DNA of 64,000 nt from Bacteroidaceae bacterium (GCA_017442855.1 JAFSPM010000001.1:62001-126000); one strand, 5' to 3'; positions 33,255 through 44,679 are shown, counted from the stretch's first letter. Notes: generated by a model from the letters alone, not told the origin. Program-made: numbers and translations.

Positions 33255-34193
33255 ATGGAGAATTTGGTGGATAAAATAAATGAGCTGAGAAAAGAGAAAA
33301 ATGCCGTAATAATGGCTCATTACTATCAAACAAGTGATATACAAGATATTGCGGATTATGTAGGTGACAGTTTGGCTTTGGCTCAACAAGCAGCTAAGAC
33401 AAAAGCTGATATCATAGTACTTTGTGGTGTTCATTTTATGGGTGAAACAGCTAAGATATTGTGTCCTGATAAGAAAGTGTTGATACCTGATATCAATGCT
33501 GGATGTTCGTTGGCCGATAGTTGTCCGGCTGATGAGTTTGGTAAGTTTGTAAAGGCTCATCCTGATTATACAGTAATAAGTTATGTTAATACTTCTGCTG
33601 CTGTAAAGGCATATACTGATGTGGTAGTAACATCATCTAATGCCAAGCAAATAGTTGAGAGTTTTCCACCAGAAGAGAAAATAATATTCGGACCTGACCA
33701 TAACCTTGGAAATTATATTAATTCGATAACAGGACGAAATATGTTGCTTTGGAACGGAGCTTGTCATGTTCATGCTAAATTTTCAGTAGAAAAGATTCTT
33801 GATTTGAAGAAAATTTATCCACAGGCAAAAATTCTAGCACATCCAGAATGTAAAGGTGCAGTATTGAAATTAGCTGATTTTGTTGGATCTACAGCTGCTA
33901 TTTTGAAATATGCTTCGCAACATGAAGATAAAGAATTCATAGTTGCTACTGAATCAGGTATCTTACATAAGATGCAACACGCTTGTCCACAGAAAGTATT
34001 CATTCCTGCACCTCCAGAAGATAGCACTTGTGCTTGTAATGAATGCAATTTTATGCGTATGAATACATTGGAAAAACTATATGATTGTCTGTTAAATGAG
34101 TCTCCTGAAATATTTGTAGATATAGAAATTGCTGAAAAGGCCATTAAGCCCATTCAACGGATGTTGGATATCTCAGCAAAGTTAGGACTTTAG
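33255..34193 (+). CDS. nadA: Quinolinate synthase A
   Basis: 312 residues from MENLVDKI. It condenses iminoaspartate (from NadB) with dihydroxyacetone phosphate to quinolinate in NAD synthesis. Seen: AHYYQTSDIQDIADYVGDS, the three [4Fe-4S] ligand regions NAGCSLADSC, WNGACHVHAKF and CACNECNFMRMN, and HPECKG. An upstream in-frame ATG at 33162 would add 31 lysine/asparagine-rich residues with no match to the family and is rejected. nadB and nadC are not adjacent, so the gene stands alone here. Confidence 0.95.
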   Translation: MENLVDKINELRKEKNAVIMAHYYQTSDIQDIADYVGDSLALAQQAAKTKADIIVLCGVHFMGETAKILCPDKKVLIPDINAGCSLADSCPADEFGKFVKAHPDYTVISYVNTSAAVKAYTDVVVTSSNAKQIVESFPPEEKIIFGPDHNLGNYINSITGRNMLLWNGACHVHAKFSVEKILDLKKIYPQAKILAHPECKGAVLKLADFVGSTAAILKYASQHEDKEFIVATESGILHKMQHACPQKVFIPAPPEDSTCACNECNFMRMNTLEKLYDCLLNESPEIFVDIEIAEKAIKPIQRMLDISAKLGL

Positions 34194-34266
34194 TTATTAT
34201 TTCCAAATTTGCAACTTTTTTATTGTCTGTTTCGTCTAATGGCAATATAAGCATATTTGGATAATA

Positions 34267-36582
34267 ATGAAGCATTTTTTAGTATTTTTGACATTATTTT
34301 TTGCAAATGTTTGTTCATTTGCACAACAAATTGCCGGTAAAGTATTAGACGAGTTTAAAGAGCCACTTCCATATGTTGATGTGGTAGCTCTTTCTTTACC
34401 TGATTCTTTGATGATAGAAGGAACTATCACTGACAATGATGGTAATTTTATCTTAAGCAAGACAGAAAACACCGAATTCGTTATTCGTATTTCAATGGTT
34501 GGTTATAAGTCGGTTTGGTTTGATAAAATCCAAGCAGACTTAGGAATAATCGTTATGGAACCTGAATCTTTCCTATTGGAAGGTGTTGTTATTAAAGCAG
34601 ATTTACCTAAATATAGGACTATAGCAGGTGGTTACGTTACACAAGTAGATAATACCTTACTTAGCAGAGCTGGCAAGGCGTCAGATGTTTTGACTCGTTT
34701 GCCAAGAGTGTCTGAAAAAGATGGTGAATATGTAGTATTCGGTAAGGGTAAACCAGAGATATATATAAATGGAAGGAAACTGAGGAACAACGATGAATTA
34801 TTGAAATTAGAATCTAAAGACATCAAAAGTATTGAAGTACTTACCAATCCAGGGGCGCAATATGATGCAAGTGTTCAGTCAGTTATCAGAATAAAAACTA
34901 TTCATAAGGTTGGAGACGGATTAAGTATTACATTGACTGGCACTGCTACACAACAACGGAAGGCCTGGTTTACAGATTTGGCACAATTTAACTATCGCTC
35001 AGGCAATTGGGATATATTCGGAGAACTTTATCATCAGAATAATTATTTTCACCAAACACAAGACAATGGTTTTGTTATTTTTGGTAACAAACACCATATT
35101 GAGAGTACGGGTTCATTTAAAGGTGAAGGGCGTACGCAACAATTGGCAGGTCAATTAGGATTCAATTATACCATTGATGACGACCGTTCCTTTGGTTTAA
35201 AATATGATGTTAAGAAAGAATTCCCTCCTATATACAATAGAGGTACTTTACGCATGGATATCATTCAAGATGATATTCCTGCCGGTAATATAGTTAATAA
35301 GATGAATTGGCGAAATGAGACTGATCCTATACATGAATTGAACGCTTATTGGCGCAATAAGGCAGGTAAATTGTCAATGGATATCAATGTCAGTTATTTC
35401 TGGCGTAAGGAAGTAAGGAAAACGTTCAATGAAGAGTTCAGTTCAGAGTGGGGCGACCGTTCAGTTAATAGTATAAGTAATTCCCGTAATCAATTGTGGG
35501 CGGGAAAAGCTGTTTTTTCATATCCTATTAATGATAATATTATCTTGCGAGGTGGTTCTGAATTTACCAGTTCTTATAGTAAACAGCGTTTTATAAATGA
35601 ACAGAGTATCATAGCTGATTCTGATGATAAGGTTAATGAATACAATATTGCTTTCTTTACAGAGGGGACTTGGCGTTTTAACAAATTCAATGTTGGTGCT
35701 GGATTAAGATATGAACATGTGGTTTCTGATTATTTCAACGAAGGGATCAAAATGGATGAAGAAAGTCGTGTCTATGACCAATGGTTTCCTAATATATCTG
35801 CCACCTATTCTGATGGGAAGTTCCAAACACAACTCAGTTATTCAGCTAAGGTAAACCGTCCTTCATACTATCAATTATCAAGTTTTATACAATATGACAA
35901 CCAATTTGTTTACGAAGGTGGTAATCCATTGTTACGACCTTCTATTTCACATAATATAGAATTGAATGTCATGTATGGATGGCTTCAGTTTTCTACTCTG
36001 TATGCATACAATAAAAGGCCCATCTTAGATTTTGGCAAACTTTATAATGATGATGATATTGTATTGTTCTATCCGCTTAATATTAAGAATAACAAGCTTT
36101 TGATAACGACTTTATCTGCTTCTCCAGTTATAGGAATCTGGCATCCCACTTTTGAGTTTCTTTTGCAGAAGCAGTTTTTTGATGCTAAACAGTATGGGGT
36201 AAATGAGTCATTAGGTAAACCCGCCATCGGAATCAATTTCCGTAATCAGATGACATTACCCCATGATTGGATTTTGAGTCTTGACGCTTTTTATACTTCT
36301 TCGTTCAACTATGGATTCATGCGAATCGACGAAACAAAGAACCTGAACGTTGGCGTTACAAAAGAATTATTTGATAAAAAACTTTATCTAAAGATTACTT
36401 TTAATGACATCTTTTATAGCAACAGGGAAAAAGTTGAACAATTCTATCCAGTGGCTATTAGCACATTAAGTAGAAAAAGTGATTCCCGATGCTTGATTTT
36501 CACAGTTACCTATCGTTTCAATTCCACAAGCAGTAAATATCGTGGAACAGGAGCCGGTTTGAGTGAAAAACAGCGTATGTAA
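34267..36582 (+). CDS. TonB-receptor-like outer-membrane protein with CarboxypepD_reg domain
   Basis: 771 residues with a signal peptide (1-19, ...CSFAQ). Residues ~20-105 form a carboxypeptidase-regulatory-like beta-sandwich (IAGKVLDEFKEPLPYVDVV...), ~115-215 a plug domain (SDVLTRLPRVSEKDGEYVVFG, IEVLTNPGAQYDASVQSVI), and the rest an OMP_b-brl_3 barrel. No SusD partner is adjacent, so this is a stand-alone receptor-like protein whose cargo is unknown. It converges with rdgB 7 bp away. Confidence 0.88.
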   Translation: MKHFLVFLTLFFANVCSFAQQIAGKVLDEFKEPLPYVDVVALSLPDSLMIEGTITDNDGNFILSKTENTEFVIRISMVGYKSVWFDKIQADLGIIVMEPESFLLEGVVIKADLPKYRTIAGGYVTQVDNTLLSRAGKASDVLTRLPRVSEKDGEYVVFGKGKPEIYINGRKLRNNDELLKLESKDIKSIEVLTNPGAQYDASVQSVIRIKTIHKVGDGLSITLTGTATQQRKAWFTDLAQFNYRSGNWDIFGELYHQNNYFHQTQDNGFVIFGNKHHIESTGSFKGEGRTQQLAGQLGFNYTIDDDRSFGLKYDVKKEFPPIYNRGTLRMDIIQDDIPAGNIVNKMNWRNETDPIHELNAYWRNKAGKLSMDINVSYFWRKEVRKTFNEEFSSEWGDRSVNSISNSRNQLWAGKAVFSYPINDNIILRGGSEFTSSYSKQRFINEQSIIADSDDKVNEYNIAFFTEGTWRFNKFNVGAGLRYEHVVSDYFNEGIKMDEESRVYDQWFPNISATYSDGKFQTQLSYSAKVNRPSYYQLSSFIQYDNQFVYEGGNPLLRPSISHNIELNVMYGWLQFSTLYAYNKRPILDFGKLYNDDDIVLFYPLNIKNNKLLITTLSASPVIGIWHPTFEFLLQKQFFDAKQYGVNESLGKPAIGINFRNQMTLPHDWILSLDAFYTSSFNYGFMRIDETKNLNVGVTKELFDKKLYLKITFNDIFYSNREKVEQFYPVAISTLSRKSDSRCLIFTVTYRFNSTSSKYRGTGAGLSEKQRM

Positions 36583-36589
36583 TTATTTA

Positions 36590-37189
36590 TCAGCTAAGTT
36601 GGTTTTTTAAGAAATCAGCCAGTTGTTGCACTGCATGTGCACGATGGCTGATTTTGTTTTTAATATCATCTCCCAATTCAGCAAAGGTTTCAGAATAACC
36701 ATCAGGCATAAATATAGAATCATAGCCAAAACCGGCAGTACCACGTTGTTCACGAGTGATTTGTCCTTTTACTATACCTTCAAAAAGATATTCTTTATTA
36801 TCTAGGATGAGACAAATAGCCGTACGAAACTGAGCCTTCCTATTGTCAGCGTATTGTAAATCTCGCAACAAACGGTTCATATTGGCTTGGGAATCGTGTG
36901 CCTCTCCTGTACCTTCTAAAGCAGCATAACGAGCGGAATATACCCCAGGAGCCCCATCTAAAGCTTCCACTTCCAAACCGGTATCATCAGCAAAACAATC
37001 GTAATGATAGTGTTGGTTGATGTAAAGGGCTTTCTGACGGGCATTGCCTTCCAGTGTATTGGCTGTTTCAGGCAATTCTTCGTAACACTTGATGTCGTTC
37101 AGACTCAAGATGTCAAATTGATTTCCCAAGATGGCACGAACTTCAGCCAATTTGTGTTTGTTGTTGGTAGCAAAGACAAGCTTCTTCAT
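36590..37189 (-). CDS. rdgB: RdgB/HAM1 non-canonical purine NTP pyrophosphatase
   Basis: 199 residues. It hydrolyses ITP, dITP and XTP to monophosphates, keeping deaminated purines out of DNA and RNA. Family motifs: [17 protein letters not shown] at the N-terminus, [39 protein letters not shown], and the C-terminal [10 protein letters not shown]. It overlaps yitT by 4 bp as the last gene of the leuS-yitT-rdgB run. Confidence 0.95.
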   Translation of the reverse strand: MKKLVFATNNKHKLAEVRAILGNQFDILSLNDIKCYEELPETANTLEGNARQKALYINQHYHYDCFADDTGLEVEALDGAPGVYSARYAALEGTGEAHDSQANMNRLLRDLQYADNRKAQFRTAICLILDNKEYLFEGIVKGQITREQRGTAGFGYDSIFMPDGYSETFAELGDDIKNKISHRAHAVQQLADFLKNQLS

Positions 37190-38154
37190 GATTGATGGGT
37201 TTTACTGTCTTGTATCAACACTTGTTCAATGGCTTCCTCTTCCTTTTTGTTTACCTTCACTTTCAACTTATCGAAACCTTCGCCAAAGACACCGATAACT
37301 GCACTCTGAGAGATAAAGGCATTGCTGTCTATGCTTTTTACTAAACGGAAAATCTCAACCGACTGACGCTTTGATGCCAAAACAAACAAGACCTTCACAT
37401 TGTGCTTGGAATACCAACCAGTACCATCGAAAACGGTAACACCACGATGGGTCTTTTTATTGATAACATCGGCAATTTTGTTGTATTCCTTAGAGAAAAT
37501 GAAGAATTGTACCGACTGACGAGCGCTATTCACCACATAGTCGAGTACATATCCAATAATAAATAAGGTAACAAAACCGAAGATGACACGACGAAGATCG
37601 TGGAAGACAAAGTAGCAGGAACTGATGATGATGACATCGCACAGTTGGATCATGCGACCCAAGGAGATATCCTTATACTTATTAACAATAGCAGCAATGA
37701 TATCTGTTCCACCCGTACTGCCATTTACATTAAACACAACTCCCAATCCGAAACCACACATTACTGAGCCAATGATGCAAGCCATAAATTCTTGTCCTTG
37801 ACCAAGAATTAAAGGTGCTACACCATCAGGACCATTAATGAGTTTTTGGAAATACCACAAAAGGAAGGTAAGCAACAGGATGCTATAGCTGGTCTTGATA
37901 CAGAATTTCAAACCCAATAACTTAAAGGCAAACATCATCAAGATGGCGTTTACTATGAAATAAGTTGATTGAATAGGGAAACCTGTTGCATAATAGATGA
38001 TTGCACCAATACCCGTGGTACCACCTGTGGTTATCTGGTAAGGCAACAGGAATGTAGCCCAAGCACCAGCATAACTCATCAAGCCTATCGTGATAAAGAA
38101 GTAGTCTTTTACGACGTGGTAGATTTCCAGTTTCGTAGGTTTACGTAGTGTCAT
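37186..38154 (-). CDS. YitT family inner-membrane protein
   Basis: 322 residues. It has five to six N-terminal helices of the DUF161 type ([50 protein letters not shown]) followed by a soluble C-terminal DUF2179 domain (about 220-310, [25 protein letters not shown]). Function in this phylum is unknown. The 4-bp overlaps with leuS upstream and rdgB downstream show translational coupling. Confidence 0.88.
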   Translation of the reverse strand: MTLRKPTKLEIYHVVKDYFFITIGLMSYAGAWATFLLPYQITTGGTTGIGAIIYYATGFPIQSTYFIVNAILMMFAFKLLGLKFCIKTSYSILLLTFLLWYFQKLINGPDGVAPLILGQGQEFMACIIGSVMCGFGLGVVFNVNGSTGGTDIIAAIVNKYKDISLGRMIQLCDVIIISSCYFVFHDLRRVIFGFVTLFIIGYVLDYVVNSARQSVQFFIFSKEYNKIADVINKKTHRGVTVFDGTGWYSKHNVKVLFVLASKRQSVEIFRLVKSIDSNAFISQSAVIGVFGEGFDKLKVKVNKKEEEAIEQVLIQDSKTHQS

Positions 38155-40988
38155 TTTAAGACAATATTAATAAGTTTCTTAGGAACGATAATTACTTTCG
38201 CAATCTGTTTGCCTTCCATCCATTTCTCAGAACGTTCGTCGGCAATGACTTCCTGTTGGATGGTTTCATTAGTGGCATCAATTGGAAATTCCTTGTTATA
38301 ACGTGCCTTACCGTTGAAAGAAACGGTATAGTTCACGCTGTCTTCCTTCAAGTATTCTTCGTTATACTGAGGCCACTGAGCATCGCAAACAGAAGTAGTG
38401 TGTCCCAGCATCTCCCACAATTCTTCGCAGATGTGAGGGGTGAATGGAGCCAAGCAAGCAATAATCTGCTCCAATACAGCTTTCTTGCTGCACTTCAAGG
38501 TGGTAAGTTCATTTACACAAATCATGAATGCACTGATGGAGGTGTTGTAGGAGAAGTTTTCGATATCGCCTGTAACCTTCTTAATAAGCTTGTGAACGGC
38601 TTTCAGCTCTGCTGCATTAGGAGCCTCATCCGTTACGAGATAGTTGTCCTGACGGTCGTAGAACAGACTCCAGAACTTCTTCAGGAAGCGATGCACACCA
38701 TCGATGCCGTTGGTATCCCAAGGCTTTGATTGCTCTACAGGACCCAAGAACATTTCGTACAAGCGCAAGGTGTCGGCACCAAAGCGCTCAACAATCATAT
38801 CTGGGTTCACTACATTGAACATGGACTTACTCATCTTCTCGATGGCCCATCCGCAAATGTATTTACCGTCTTCGAGGACGAACTCGGCATTGTGGTATTC
38901 AGGACGCCAAGCCTTGAAAGCTTCGATATCCAGTATATCATTGGATACAATGTTTACATCCACATGGATAGGAGTCACTTCATACTGATCTTTCAGGTTA
39001 AGAGAAACGAAGGTATTGGTATCCTTGATGCGATATACAAAGTTGCTTCGACCTTGAATCATACCTTGGTTCACCAACTTCTGGAAAGGCTCTTCCTTGA
39101 CAGAAATGCCCAAGTCGTGCAGGAACTTATTCCAGAAACGGGAATAAATAAGGTGACCTGTAGCATGCTCTGTTCCACCCACATAGAGATCTACGTTTTG
39201 CCAATACTGATCGGCTTTCTCGGAAACCAAAGCTTGGTCGTTATGAGGGTCCATATAACGCAGGTAGTAAGCACTTGAACCAGCAAAACCAGGCATCGTA
39301 CTCAGTTCGAGTGGGAAGACGGTCTTGTTGTCAATCTTGCTGTTTTCCACTACCTTATTATTTACTGTATCCCAAGCCCACTTGGTGGCACGACCCAATG
39401 GAGGTTCACCTGTTTCTGTAGGCAGATATTTCTCTACCTCAGGCAGTTCCAAAGGCAGACAAGTTTCTGGAATCATACAAGGCATTTCATCCTTATAATA
39501 TACTGGGAAGGGTTCGCCCCAATAACGCTGACGAGAGAAGATGGCATCACGCAAGCGATAATTCACCTTCACACGACCTAAGTTGTGCTCTTTCACATAT
39601 TTCTTAGTTGCCTCGATAGCCTCTTTGATGGTAAGACCATTCAGGTTTAAGTCGCAATAAGGCTCTACCCCAGCACGAGGTGAGTTGCATACAATACCTT
39701 CTTTGGCATCGAAACTCTCTTCGCTGACATCACAACCTTCTACCAATGGTACGATAGGCAAATTGAAATGCTTAGCAAATGTATAGTCGCGACTATCGTG
39801 AGCAGGAACGGCCATGATGGCACCTGTTCCGTAACCAGCCAATACATAATCGCTGACCCAGATAGGTACTGCCTCGCCAGTAAACGGATTGATGGCATAA
39901 CTACCCGTAAACACACCTGTTACACTACGGTCAGCTATACGATCACGTTCTGTACGCTTCTTGGTTCTATCCAGATAGGCATCTACCTCAGCTTTCTGAG
40001 CAGCTGTAGTTACTTTAGCAACAAACTCACTTTCAGGAGCTAACACCATAAAGGTAACGCCATACATGGTATCTGCACGAGTGGTAAAGATGATAAACTC
40101 CACATCGCTATCCTTTACTTTGAACTTTACCTCAGCACCTTCACTACGGCCTATCCAGTTGCGTTGCGTTTCTTTCAGGGAGTCGGTCCACTGGATATGT
40201 TCCAAACCATCGAGCAGACGCTGAGCGTAAGCGGAAACACGCAAGCACCACTGGCGCATCTTCTTCTGTACCACAGGATAACCACCACGAACACTCAAAC
40301 CTTCTACTACCTCGTCGTTGGCCAAAACAGTACCTAACTCAGGACACCAATTGACCATCATCTCGCCAAGGTATGCGATGCGGTAGTTCATCAATATCTG
40401 TTGTTGTTCTTTCTCACTCTTGGCATTCCATTCCTCTGCCGTAAAGCTCATTTCTTCTGTGTAAGCTACATCCAAGCCTTTTGTTCCTTGGGTCTTGAAG
40501 TGCTCTATCAGGGTTTCTATAGGCTGAGCCTGTTGGCACTTGTTGCAATAGAAGCTATTGAACATTTTCTGGAAAGCCCATTGGGTCCAATGGTAATAAC
40601 CAGGGTCACAGGTACGAACTTCACGATCCCAATCGAAGCAGAAACCGATCTTATCCAACTGACTACGATAACGGTTGATGTTCTCTGTAGTTGTGATGGC
40701 AGGATGTTGTCCTGTTTGGATGGCATATTGCTCAGCTGGCAAGCCATAAGCATCATAACCCATAGGGTTCAATACGTTAAAGCCTTGCTGACGCTTAAAG
40801 CGGGCATAGATATCTGAGGCGATATAGCCTAATGGATGTCCCACATGCAAGCCTGCTCCTGATGGATAAGGAAACATGTTAAGTACGTAGTACTTGGGTT
40901 TATTTTCGTTTTCAGTAACTTGATAGGTCTTGTTTTCTACCCATCTTTTTTGCCATTTTTGTTCGATTTCCCTGAAATTATATTCCAT
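38151..40988 (-). CDS. leuS: Leucyl-tRNA synthetase
   Basis: 945 residues. It charges tRNA-Leu in the cytoplasm. Class I signatures: the HIGH-type [16 protein letters not shown] (about 41-56) and KMSKS in EKMSKSMFN. The CP1 editing domain is present ([26 protein letters not shown]). It is 27 bp downstream of the GH130 gene and overlaps yitT by 4 bp. An extra segment after the second residue block ([19 protein letters not shown]) makes it longer than the E. coli enzyme (860). Confidence 0.97.
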   Translation of the reverse strand: MEYNFREIEQKWQKRWVENKTYQVTENENKPKYYVLNMFPYPSGAGLHVGHPLGYIASDIYARFKRQQGFNVLNPMGYDAYGLPAEQYAIQTGQHPAITTTENINRYRSQLDKIGFCFDWDREVRTCDPGYYHWTQWAFQKMFNSFYCNKCQQAQPIETLIEHFKTQGTKGLDVAYTEEMSFTAEEWNAKSEKEQQQILMNYRIAYLGEMMVNWCPELGTVLANDEVVEGLSVRGGYPVVQKKMRQWCLRVSAYAQRLLDGLEHIQWTDSLKETQRNWIGRSEGAEVKFKVKDSDVEFIIFTTRADTMYGVTFMVLAPESEFVAKVTTAAQKAEVDAYLDRTKKRTERDRIADRSVTGVFTGSYAINPFTGEAVPIWVSDYVLAGYGTGAIMAVPAHDSRDYTFAKHFNLPIVPLVEGCDVSEESFDAKEGIVCNSPRAGVEPYCDLNLNGLTIKEAIEATKKYVKEHNLGRVKVNYRLRDAIFSRQRYWGEPFPVYYKDEMPCMIPETCLPLELPEVEKYLPTETGEPPLGRATKWAWDTVNNKVVENSKIDNKTVFPLELSTMPGFAGSSAYYLRYMDPHNDQALVSEKADQYWQNVDLYVGGTEHATGHLIYSRFWNKFLHDLGISVKEEPFQKLVNQGMIQGRSNFVYRIKDTNTFVSLNLKDQYEVTPIHVDVNIVSNDILDIEAFKAWRPEYHNAEFVLEDGKYICGWAIEKMSKSMFNVVNPDMIVERFGADTLRLYEMFLGPVEQSKPWDTNGIDGVHRFLKKFWSLFYDRQDNYLVTDEAPNAAELKAVHKLIKKVTGDIENFSYNTSISAFMICVNELTTLKCSKKAVLEQIIACLAPFTPHICEELWEMLGHTTSVCDAQWPQYNEEYLKEDSVNYTVSFNGKARYNKEFPIDATNETIQQEVIADERSEKWMEGKQIAKVIIVPKKLINIVLK

Positions 40989-41015
40989 CGTTGTTTAATA
41001 TTAAATTTCTATAAA

Positions 41016-42122
41016 TTAATTCTTTACCGCTACGGCTACAAAAGAGTCGGCACATCCATAATACAGGAACCATTTACCCTGATGATTCACCAATCCCTCG
41101 ATAAATACTGTACCAGCTGGATATTGTCCACTTTTTTCAAAGTCGGCTTCTGGCTGGAAGAATGGCTTGTCCAAACGAGTGATGTATTTTGTAGGATCGT
41201 ACATGTCGAACAAGGCTTGTCCTGCACAATAAGTGTTGGGAGTATAATTGGGGTCACCCCCCTCCCCTGCCTTATTCTTACCATTGTAGAACAGGATGAT
41301 GCCTTTATCTGTCAAGATGGCTGGAGGACCACATTCTGTCAAGTCGCTATCGAAATAGCCAGGACGTGTCTTCATCACTTGTAAGAGTTCGCCTTGCTCA
41401 TCGAGCATAGGTTCCCAGTTTACTAAGTCTGTTGATGTTGCCACGTTTACGAATTGCTCTCCCCAATACATCATATATTTGTCACCATACTTGGCAATCA
41501 CTTGCTTGCCATCTTGCATTTTGGTGATGATAGAGGCCGACTTGGTAAAACTGTTGGCAAAGCGACCATCATAGGCTTTCGCAAAAGCGGGACCATGCTT
41601 TGTCCAGGTTTGCAAATCACGAGAGGTGGCTACTGCCAAACGAGCCACATCTCTGTTCCATTGTGTGTAGAACATCACATACAAACCATCTTCTGTCATC
41701 GCTACTCGTGGGTCTTCACAACCACCAGGCCATTCGTTGTTTTTCTGAGCATCGTCAGCTGGATAGACCACAGGCGTGTTTTGAATATCAAAATGCAGTC
41801 CGTCAGTTGATTCTGCATAGCCAATGCGAGAGGTACGTGACCCTATGCCCATGTGGGTGGTATCTTCAGAACGGAACATTACCACAATTTTTCCATCCTT
41901 GGTGGTAGCAGCAGGATTAAAGGTATCACCTTCTTGCCAAGCAATGGAATCACCTGTCATTGGGCAGAAGAACTTGATGTCTTTATTAGGCGAAATGATG
42001 GGGTTCATTCCCTCTGGGCGTTGGAAATCCAACCATGCCCAATCTTCTGGTTGCAGGTTCTCTTGATTGTTGCAGGCTACCAAGAAACCAACAGCTGATA
42101 TCAATACTGATAATTTTCTCAT
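41016..42122 (-). CDS. GH130-type glycoside phosphorylase/hydrolase, lipoprotein
   Basis: 368 residues from MRKLSVLI. The lipobox GFLVACNN predicts surface or periplasmic lipid anchoring. The five-bladed propeller motifs of glycoside hydrolase family 130 are visible: YAESTDGLHF, PGGCEDPRVAMTEDGLYVMFYT, and TECGPPAILTDKGIILFYNGKN. GH130 members act on beta-mannosides by phosphorolysis or hydrolysis; an exported form suggests hydrolysis, but this is inference. An upstream in-frame start (42203) would overlap lgt and bury the lipobox, so it is rejected. Confidence 0.85.
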   Translation of the reverse strand: MRKLSVLISAVGFLVACNNQENLQPEDWAWLDFQRPEGMNPIISPNKDIKFFCPMTGDSIAWQEGDTFNPAATTKDGKIVVMFRSEDTTHMGIGSRTSRIGYAESTDGLHFDIQNTPVVYPADDAQKNNEWPGGCEDPRVAMTEDGLYVMFYTQWNRDVARLAVATSRDLQTWTKHGPAFAKAYDGRFANSFTKSASIITKMQDGKQVIAKYGDKYMMYWGEQFVNVATSTDLVNWEPMLDEQGELLQVMKTRPGYFDSDLTECGPPAILTDKGIILFYNGKNKAGEGGDPNYTPNTYCAGQALFDMYDPTKYITRLDKPFFQPEADFEKSGQYPAGTVFIEGLVNHQGKWFLYYGCADSFVAVAVKN

Positions 42123-42151
42123 ATCTTTATTTTCTAAATGATCAAACCTCG

Positions 42152-43012
42152 TTACCTTCTTACCTTCTTGTCTTTTTTCTTGTCGTAGATAAACATCAAC
42201 CACAGTCCTACCAATATGTAGGGGATGCTCAGTATTTGTCCCATGTTGAGACTCATTCCTTGTTCGAATGCCACCTGGTCCTCCTTGATAAACTCAATGA
42301 AGAAGCGGAAGATAAAGACAGAAGCACAGCCAAATCCAAAATAGAATCCTCGTTTCAGGTTCAGTTGATGTTTGCGATAGATGAGATATACTATAATTGC
42401 TAATGTTAGGTAAGCAATTGCCTCATACAACTGTGCTGGATGACGTGGAGCCAATGGATCGACCAAACTATGATCGTTAGCCAATCTTTCAAACACGAAA
42501 GCCCAAGGTACATCTGTTACTTTACCGATAATCTCTGAGTTCATCAGGTTGGCCATACGAATCCAGAAGCCACAGATGAATGCGGAAACCGTTAGGATAT
42601 CAGCTATATCGACGAAGTGAATCTTGTATCGCTTACAATAGAGCAAGGTAGAAATGACCAAACCCAAGATGCCTCCATGACTGGCCAATCCCTGATAACC
42701 GATGTATTTCCAGTTACCATCTGGTAAGTACTTGATAGGTAGGAACATTTCTGTAATATGATGCAAATAGTAGCTTGGTTCGTAAAACAAACAATGACCT
42801 AATCGGGCACCCAACAAAACGCCAAAGAAACAGTAGAAGAACAAAGGGTCGAAGAGCTCATCGCCCCACCCTTTGTCTTTATATTCACGCTTTACGATCA
42901 TAGAAGAGCAGGCAATGCCAATCACCCAGAACATGCCGTAATACCTGATGTCTATCGATCCAATGCTGAACAGTACTGGATCTGGATTCCAATTGATGGT
43001 CAGTGGTATCAT
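42152..43012 (-). CDS. lgt: Prolipoprotein diacylglyceryl transferase
   Basis: 286 residues with about seven membrane helices. It transfers diacylglycerol to the lipobox cysteine of prolipoproteins, of which this window encodes several. The Lgt core YQGLASHGGILG (catalytic His) and the signature GFWIRMANLMNSEIIGKVTD with its essential Arg are present, as is the C-terminal FRFFIEFIKEDQ. It lies 6 bp after ychF and 29 bp before the GH130 start. Confidence 0.95.
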   Translation of the reverse strand: MIPLTINWNPDPVLFSIGSIDIRYYGMFWVIGIACSSMIVKREYKDKGWGDELFDPLFFYCFFGVLLGARLGHCLFYEPSYYLHHITEMFLPIKYLPDGNWKYIGYQGLASHGGILGLVISTLLYCKRYKIHFVDIADILTVSAFICGFWIRMANLMNSEIIGKVTDVPWAFVFERLANDHSLVDPLAPRHPAQLYEAIAYLTLAIIVYLIYRKHQLNLKRGFYFGFGCASVFIFRFFIEFIKEDQVAFEQGMSLNMGQILSIPYILVGLWLMFIYDKKKDKKVRR

Positions 43013-43018
43013 AGTTTC

Positions 43019-44122
43019 TTATACATTAAATCTGAAGTGCATGATATCACCATCTTGCACCACATAGTCTTTTCCTTCTATGCTTAACTTACCAGCCTCA
43101 CGCACAGCTGCTTCGCTACCATATTTGATATAGTCGTCATATTTGATGACCTCTGCACGGATAAAGCCTTTCTCAAAATCTGTATGTATAACACCAGCAC
43201 ATTGGGGAGCTTTCCATCCCTTGTGATAGGTCCAGGCCTTGACTTCCATTTCACCAGCGGTAATGAAGGTTTCCAGGTTCAAGAGTTTAAACGCACTTTT
43301 TATCAGACGGTTCACACCTGATTCTTGTAAACCTAATTCCTCGAGGAACATCATTTTATCTTCGTAGGTTTCCAGTTCTGCAATATCAGCTTCCGTCCTT
43401 GCGGCAATTACCAGAATTTCAGCATCTTCGTCCTTTACCGCTTCCCGAACCTGTTCAACATATTCATTGCCTGTCAGCACACTTGCTTCATCCACATTGC
43501 AAACATATAAGACAGGCTTTGCTGTTAAGAGAAACAGACTACGAGCAGCAGCTTGTTCATCTTTGTCTTCAAACTGAACGGTACGAGCTGATTTGCCTTG
43601 ACTCAATACATCCTTGTACTTGATTAAAACGTTGTAAAGAGCCTTTGCGTCTTTGTCGCCACCTACTTTAGCTAATTTCTCTACTTTAGGAATGCGTGTC
43701 TCAACAGTCTCTAAGTCCTTCAACTGCAATTCTGTATCTATAATCTCCTTATCACGTACAGGATTGATAGGACCTTCCACATGGGTGATGTTGCCGTCTT
43801 CGAAGCAACGCAAAACATGGATGATGGCATCCGTTTCTCGGATATTGCCTAAGAACTTGTTGCCTAATCCTTCACCTTTGCTGGCTCCTTTTACCAAACC
43901 TGCTATATCCACAATTTCAACGGTAGCAGGAACGATTCTTCCCGGATGAACGATTTCGGCCAGTTTGCCTAAACGCTCATCAGGAACAGTGATAACACCT
44001 ACATTTGGTTCTATAGTGCAGAAAGGAAAATTAGCTGCTTGTGCCTTAGAACTTGACAAGCAGTTGAAAAGGGTTGATTTGCCCACATTTGGCAATCCTA
44101 CGATTCCACATTGTAATGCCAT
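43019..44122 (-). CDS. ychF: YchF/Ola1-type redox-regulated ATPase
   Basis: 367 residues, the standard length. The G1 motif is GLPNVGKSTLFN, followed by NFPFCTIEPNVG and the G3 DIAGLVKGASKGEGLGNKFL. The G4 motif is the non-standard NVDE that gives the family its ATP preference. The C-terminal TGS domain (RAEVIKYDDYIKYGSEAAVREAGKLSIEGKDY) may contact the ribosome. First gene of a long minus-strand run, with a -7 element at 44162-44169. Confidence 0.96.
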   Translation of the reverse strand: MALQCGIVGLPNVGKSTLFNCLSSSKAQAANFPFCTIEPNVGVITVPDERLGKLAEIVHPGRIVPATVEIVDIAGLVKGASKGEGLGNKFLGNIRETDAIIHVLRCFEDGNITHVEGPINPVRDKEIIDTELQLKDLETVETRIPKVEKLAKVGGDKDAKALYNVLIKYKDVLSQGKSARTVQFEDKDEQAAARSLFLLTAKPVLYVCNVDEASVLTGNEYVEQVREAVKDEDAEILVIAARTEADIAELETYEDKMMFLEELGLQESGVNRLIKSAFKLLNLETFITAGEMEVKAWTYHKGWKAPQCAGVIHTDFEKGFIRAEVIKYDDYIKYGSEAAVREAGKLSIEGKDYVVQDGDIMHFRFNV

Positions 44123-44161
44123 ATTTAGCTTTTTCTGTTTAAGTCAATTTGTAATTGGGTG

Positions 44162-44169
44162 CAAAGATA
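44162..44169 (-). promoter_or_regulatory. -7 promoter element of the ychF-lgt-GH130-leuS run
   Basis: Minus-strand TATCTTTG, 39 nt upstream of the ATG. Confidence 0.6.
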
Positions 44170-44240
44170 ACGTTTTTTTCCTTATTATATATAAGGTGTG
44201 GACAAAAAGATGTAAAAGTCAGATGCGTTATGACAAGAAA

Positions 44241-44272
44241 AAAGGCTGTGCCCATTCAGAAGCACAGCCTTT
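44241..44272 (-). terminator. Terminator of the DUF3836-like gene
   Basis: AAAGGCTGTGC (44241-44251) pairs with GCACAGCCTTT (44262-44272), with a T-run on the minus strand. Confidence 0.85.
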
Positions 44273-44304
44273 TGCGATTAAGGTTATATAAGGTTTGAAG
44301 TTTT

Positions 44305-44679
44305 TTACATGGTCTCAGCGTCCATGGTAATAGTCATGCTTGGAACCAGCACAAACTCTTTCTTTGACTTGTTCCACTTGTAGTATGTGGTAGTTACCTG
44401 CTTGCCTTCATACTGGTAACGGATGCACAGATCGTTGATCCACTCGTTGCCGTTCCACTTCTGGCAGAGGTTCTCAGTCATGCGCTGCTGGTTGTCATAC
44501 TTGTAATTGTACTGCAGATAGTTTACCAACATGTTGTCAACATTCTTATAAACGGTCTGACCAACCATCATACCATTTACTTCTTCGTTGTTGTAAACCA
44601 AATTGTCGTGGTTGTCTGCCATTGCATTGATACCACATACCATCATTGCTGCTAATACGATAAATTTTAAAGTCTTCAT
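44305..44679 (-). CDS. DUF3836-like small exported protein
   Basis: 124 residues with a signal peptide (1-21, ...GINAMA). The mature part has repeated short strands with Tyr/Asn (LQYNYKYDNQQRMTENLCQKWNG, CIRYQYEGKQVTTTYYKWNKSKKEF). I recognise the Bacteroidota family DUF3836 from this pattern, with no known function. It is monocistronic with its own promoter (44742-44749) and a strong terminator. Confidence 0.7.
   Translation of the reverse strand: MKTLKFIVLAAMMVCGINAMADNHDNLVYNNEEVNGMMVGQTVYKNVDNMLVNYLQYNYKYDNQQRMTENLCQKWNGNEWINDLCIRYQYEGKQVTTTYYKWNKSKKEFVLVPSMTITMDAETM

Noticed and set aside
42123-42203. Longer N-terminus for the GH130 lipoprotein
   Set aside because: It would overlap lgt and put 27 residues before a clear lipoprotein signal peptide.
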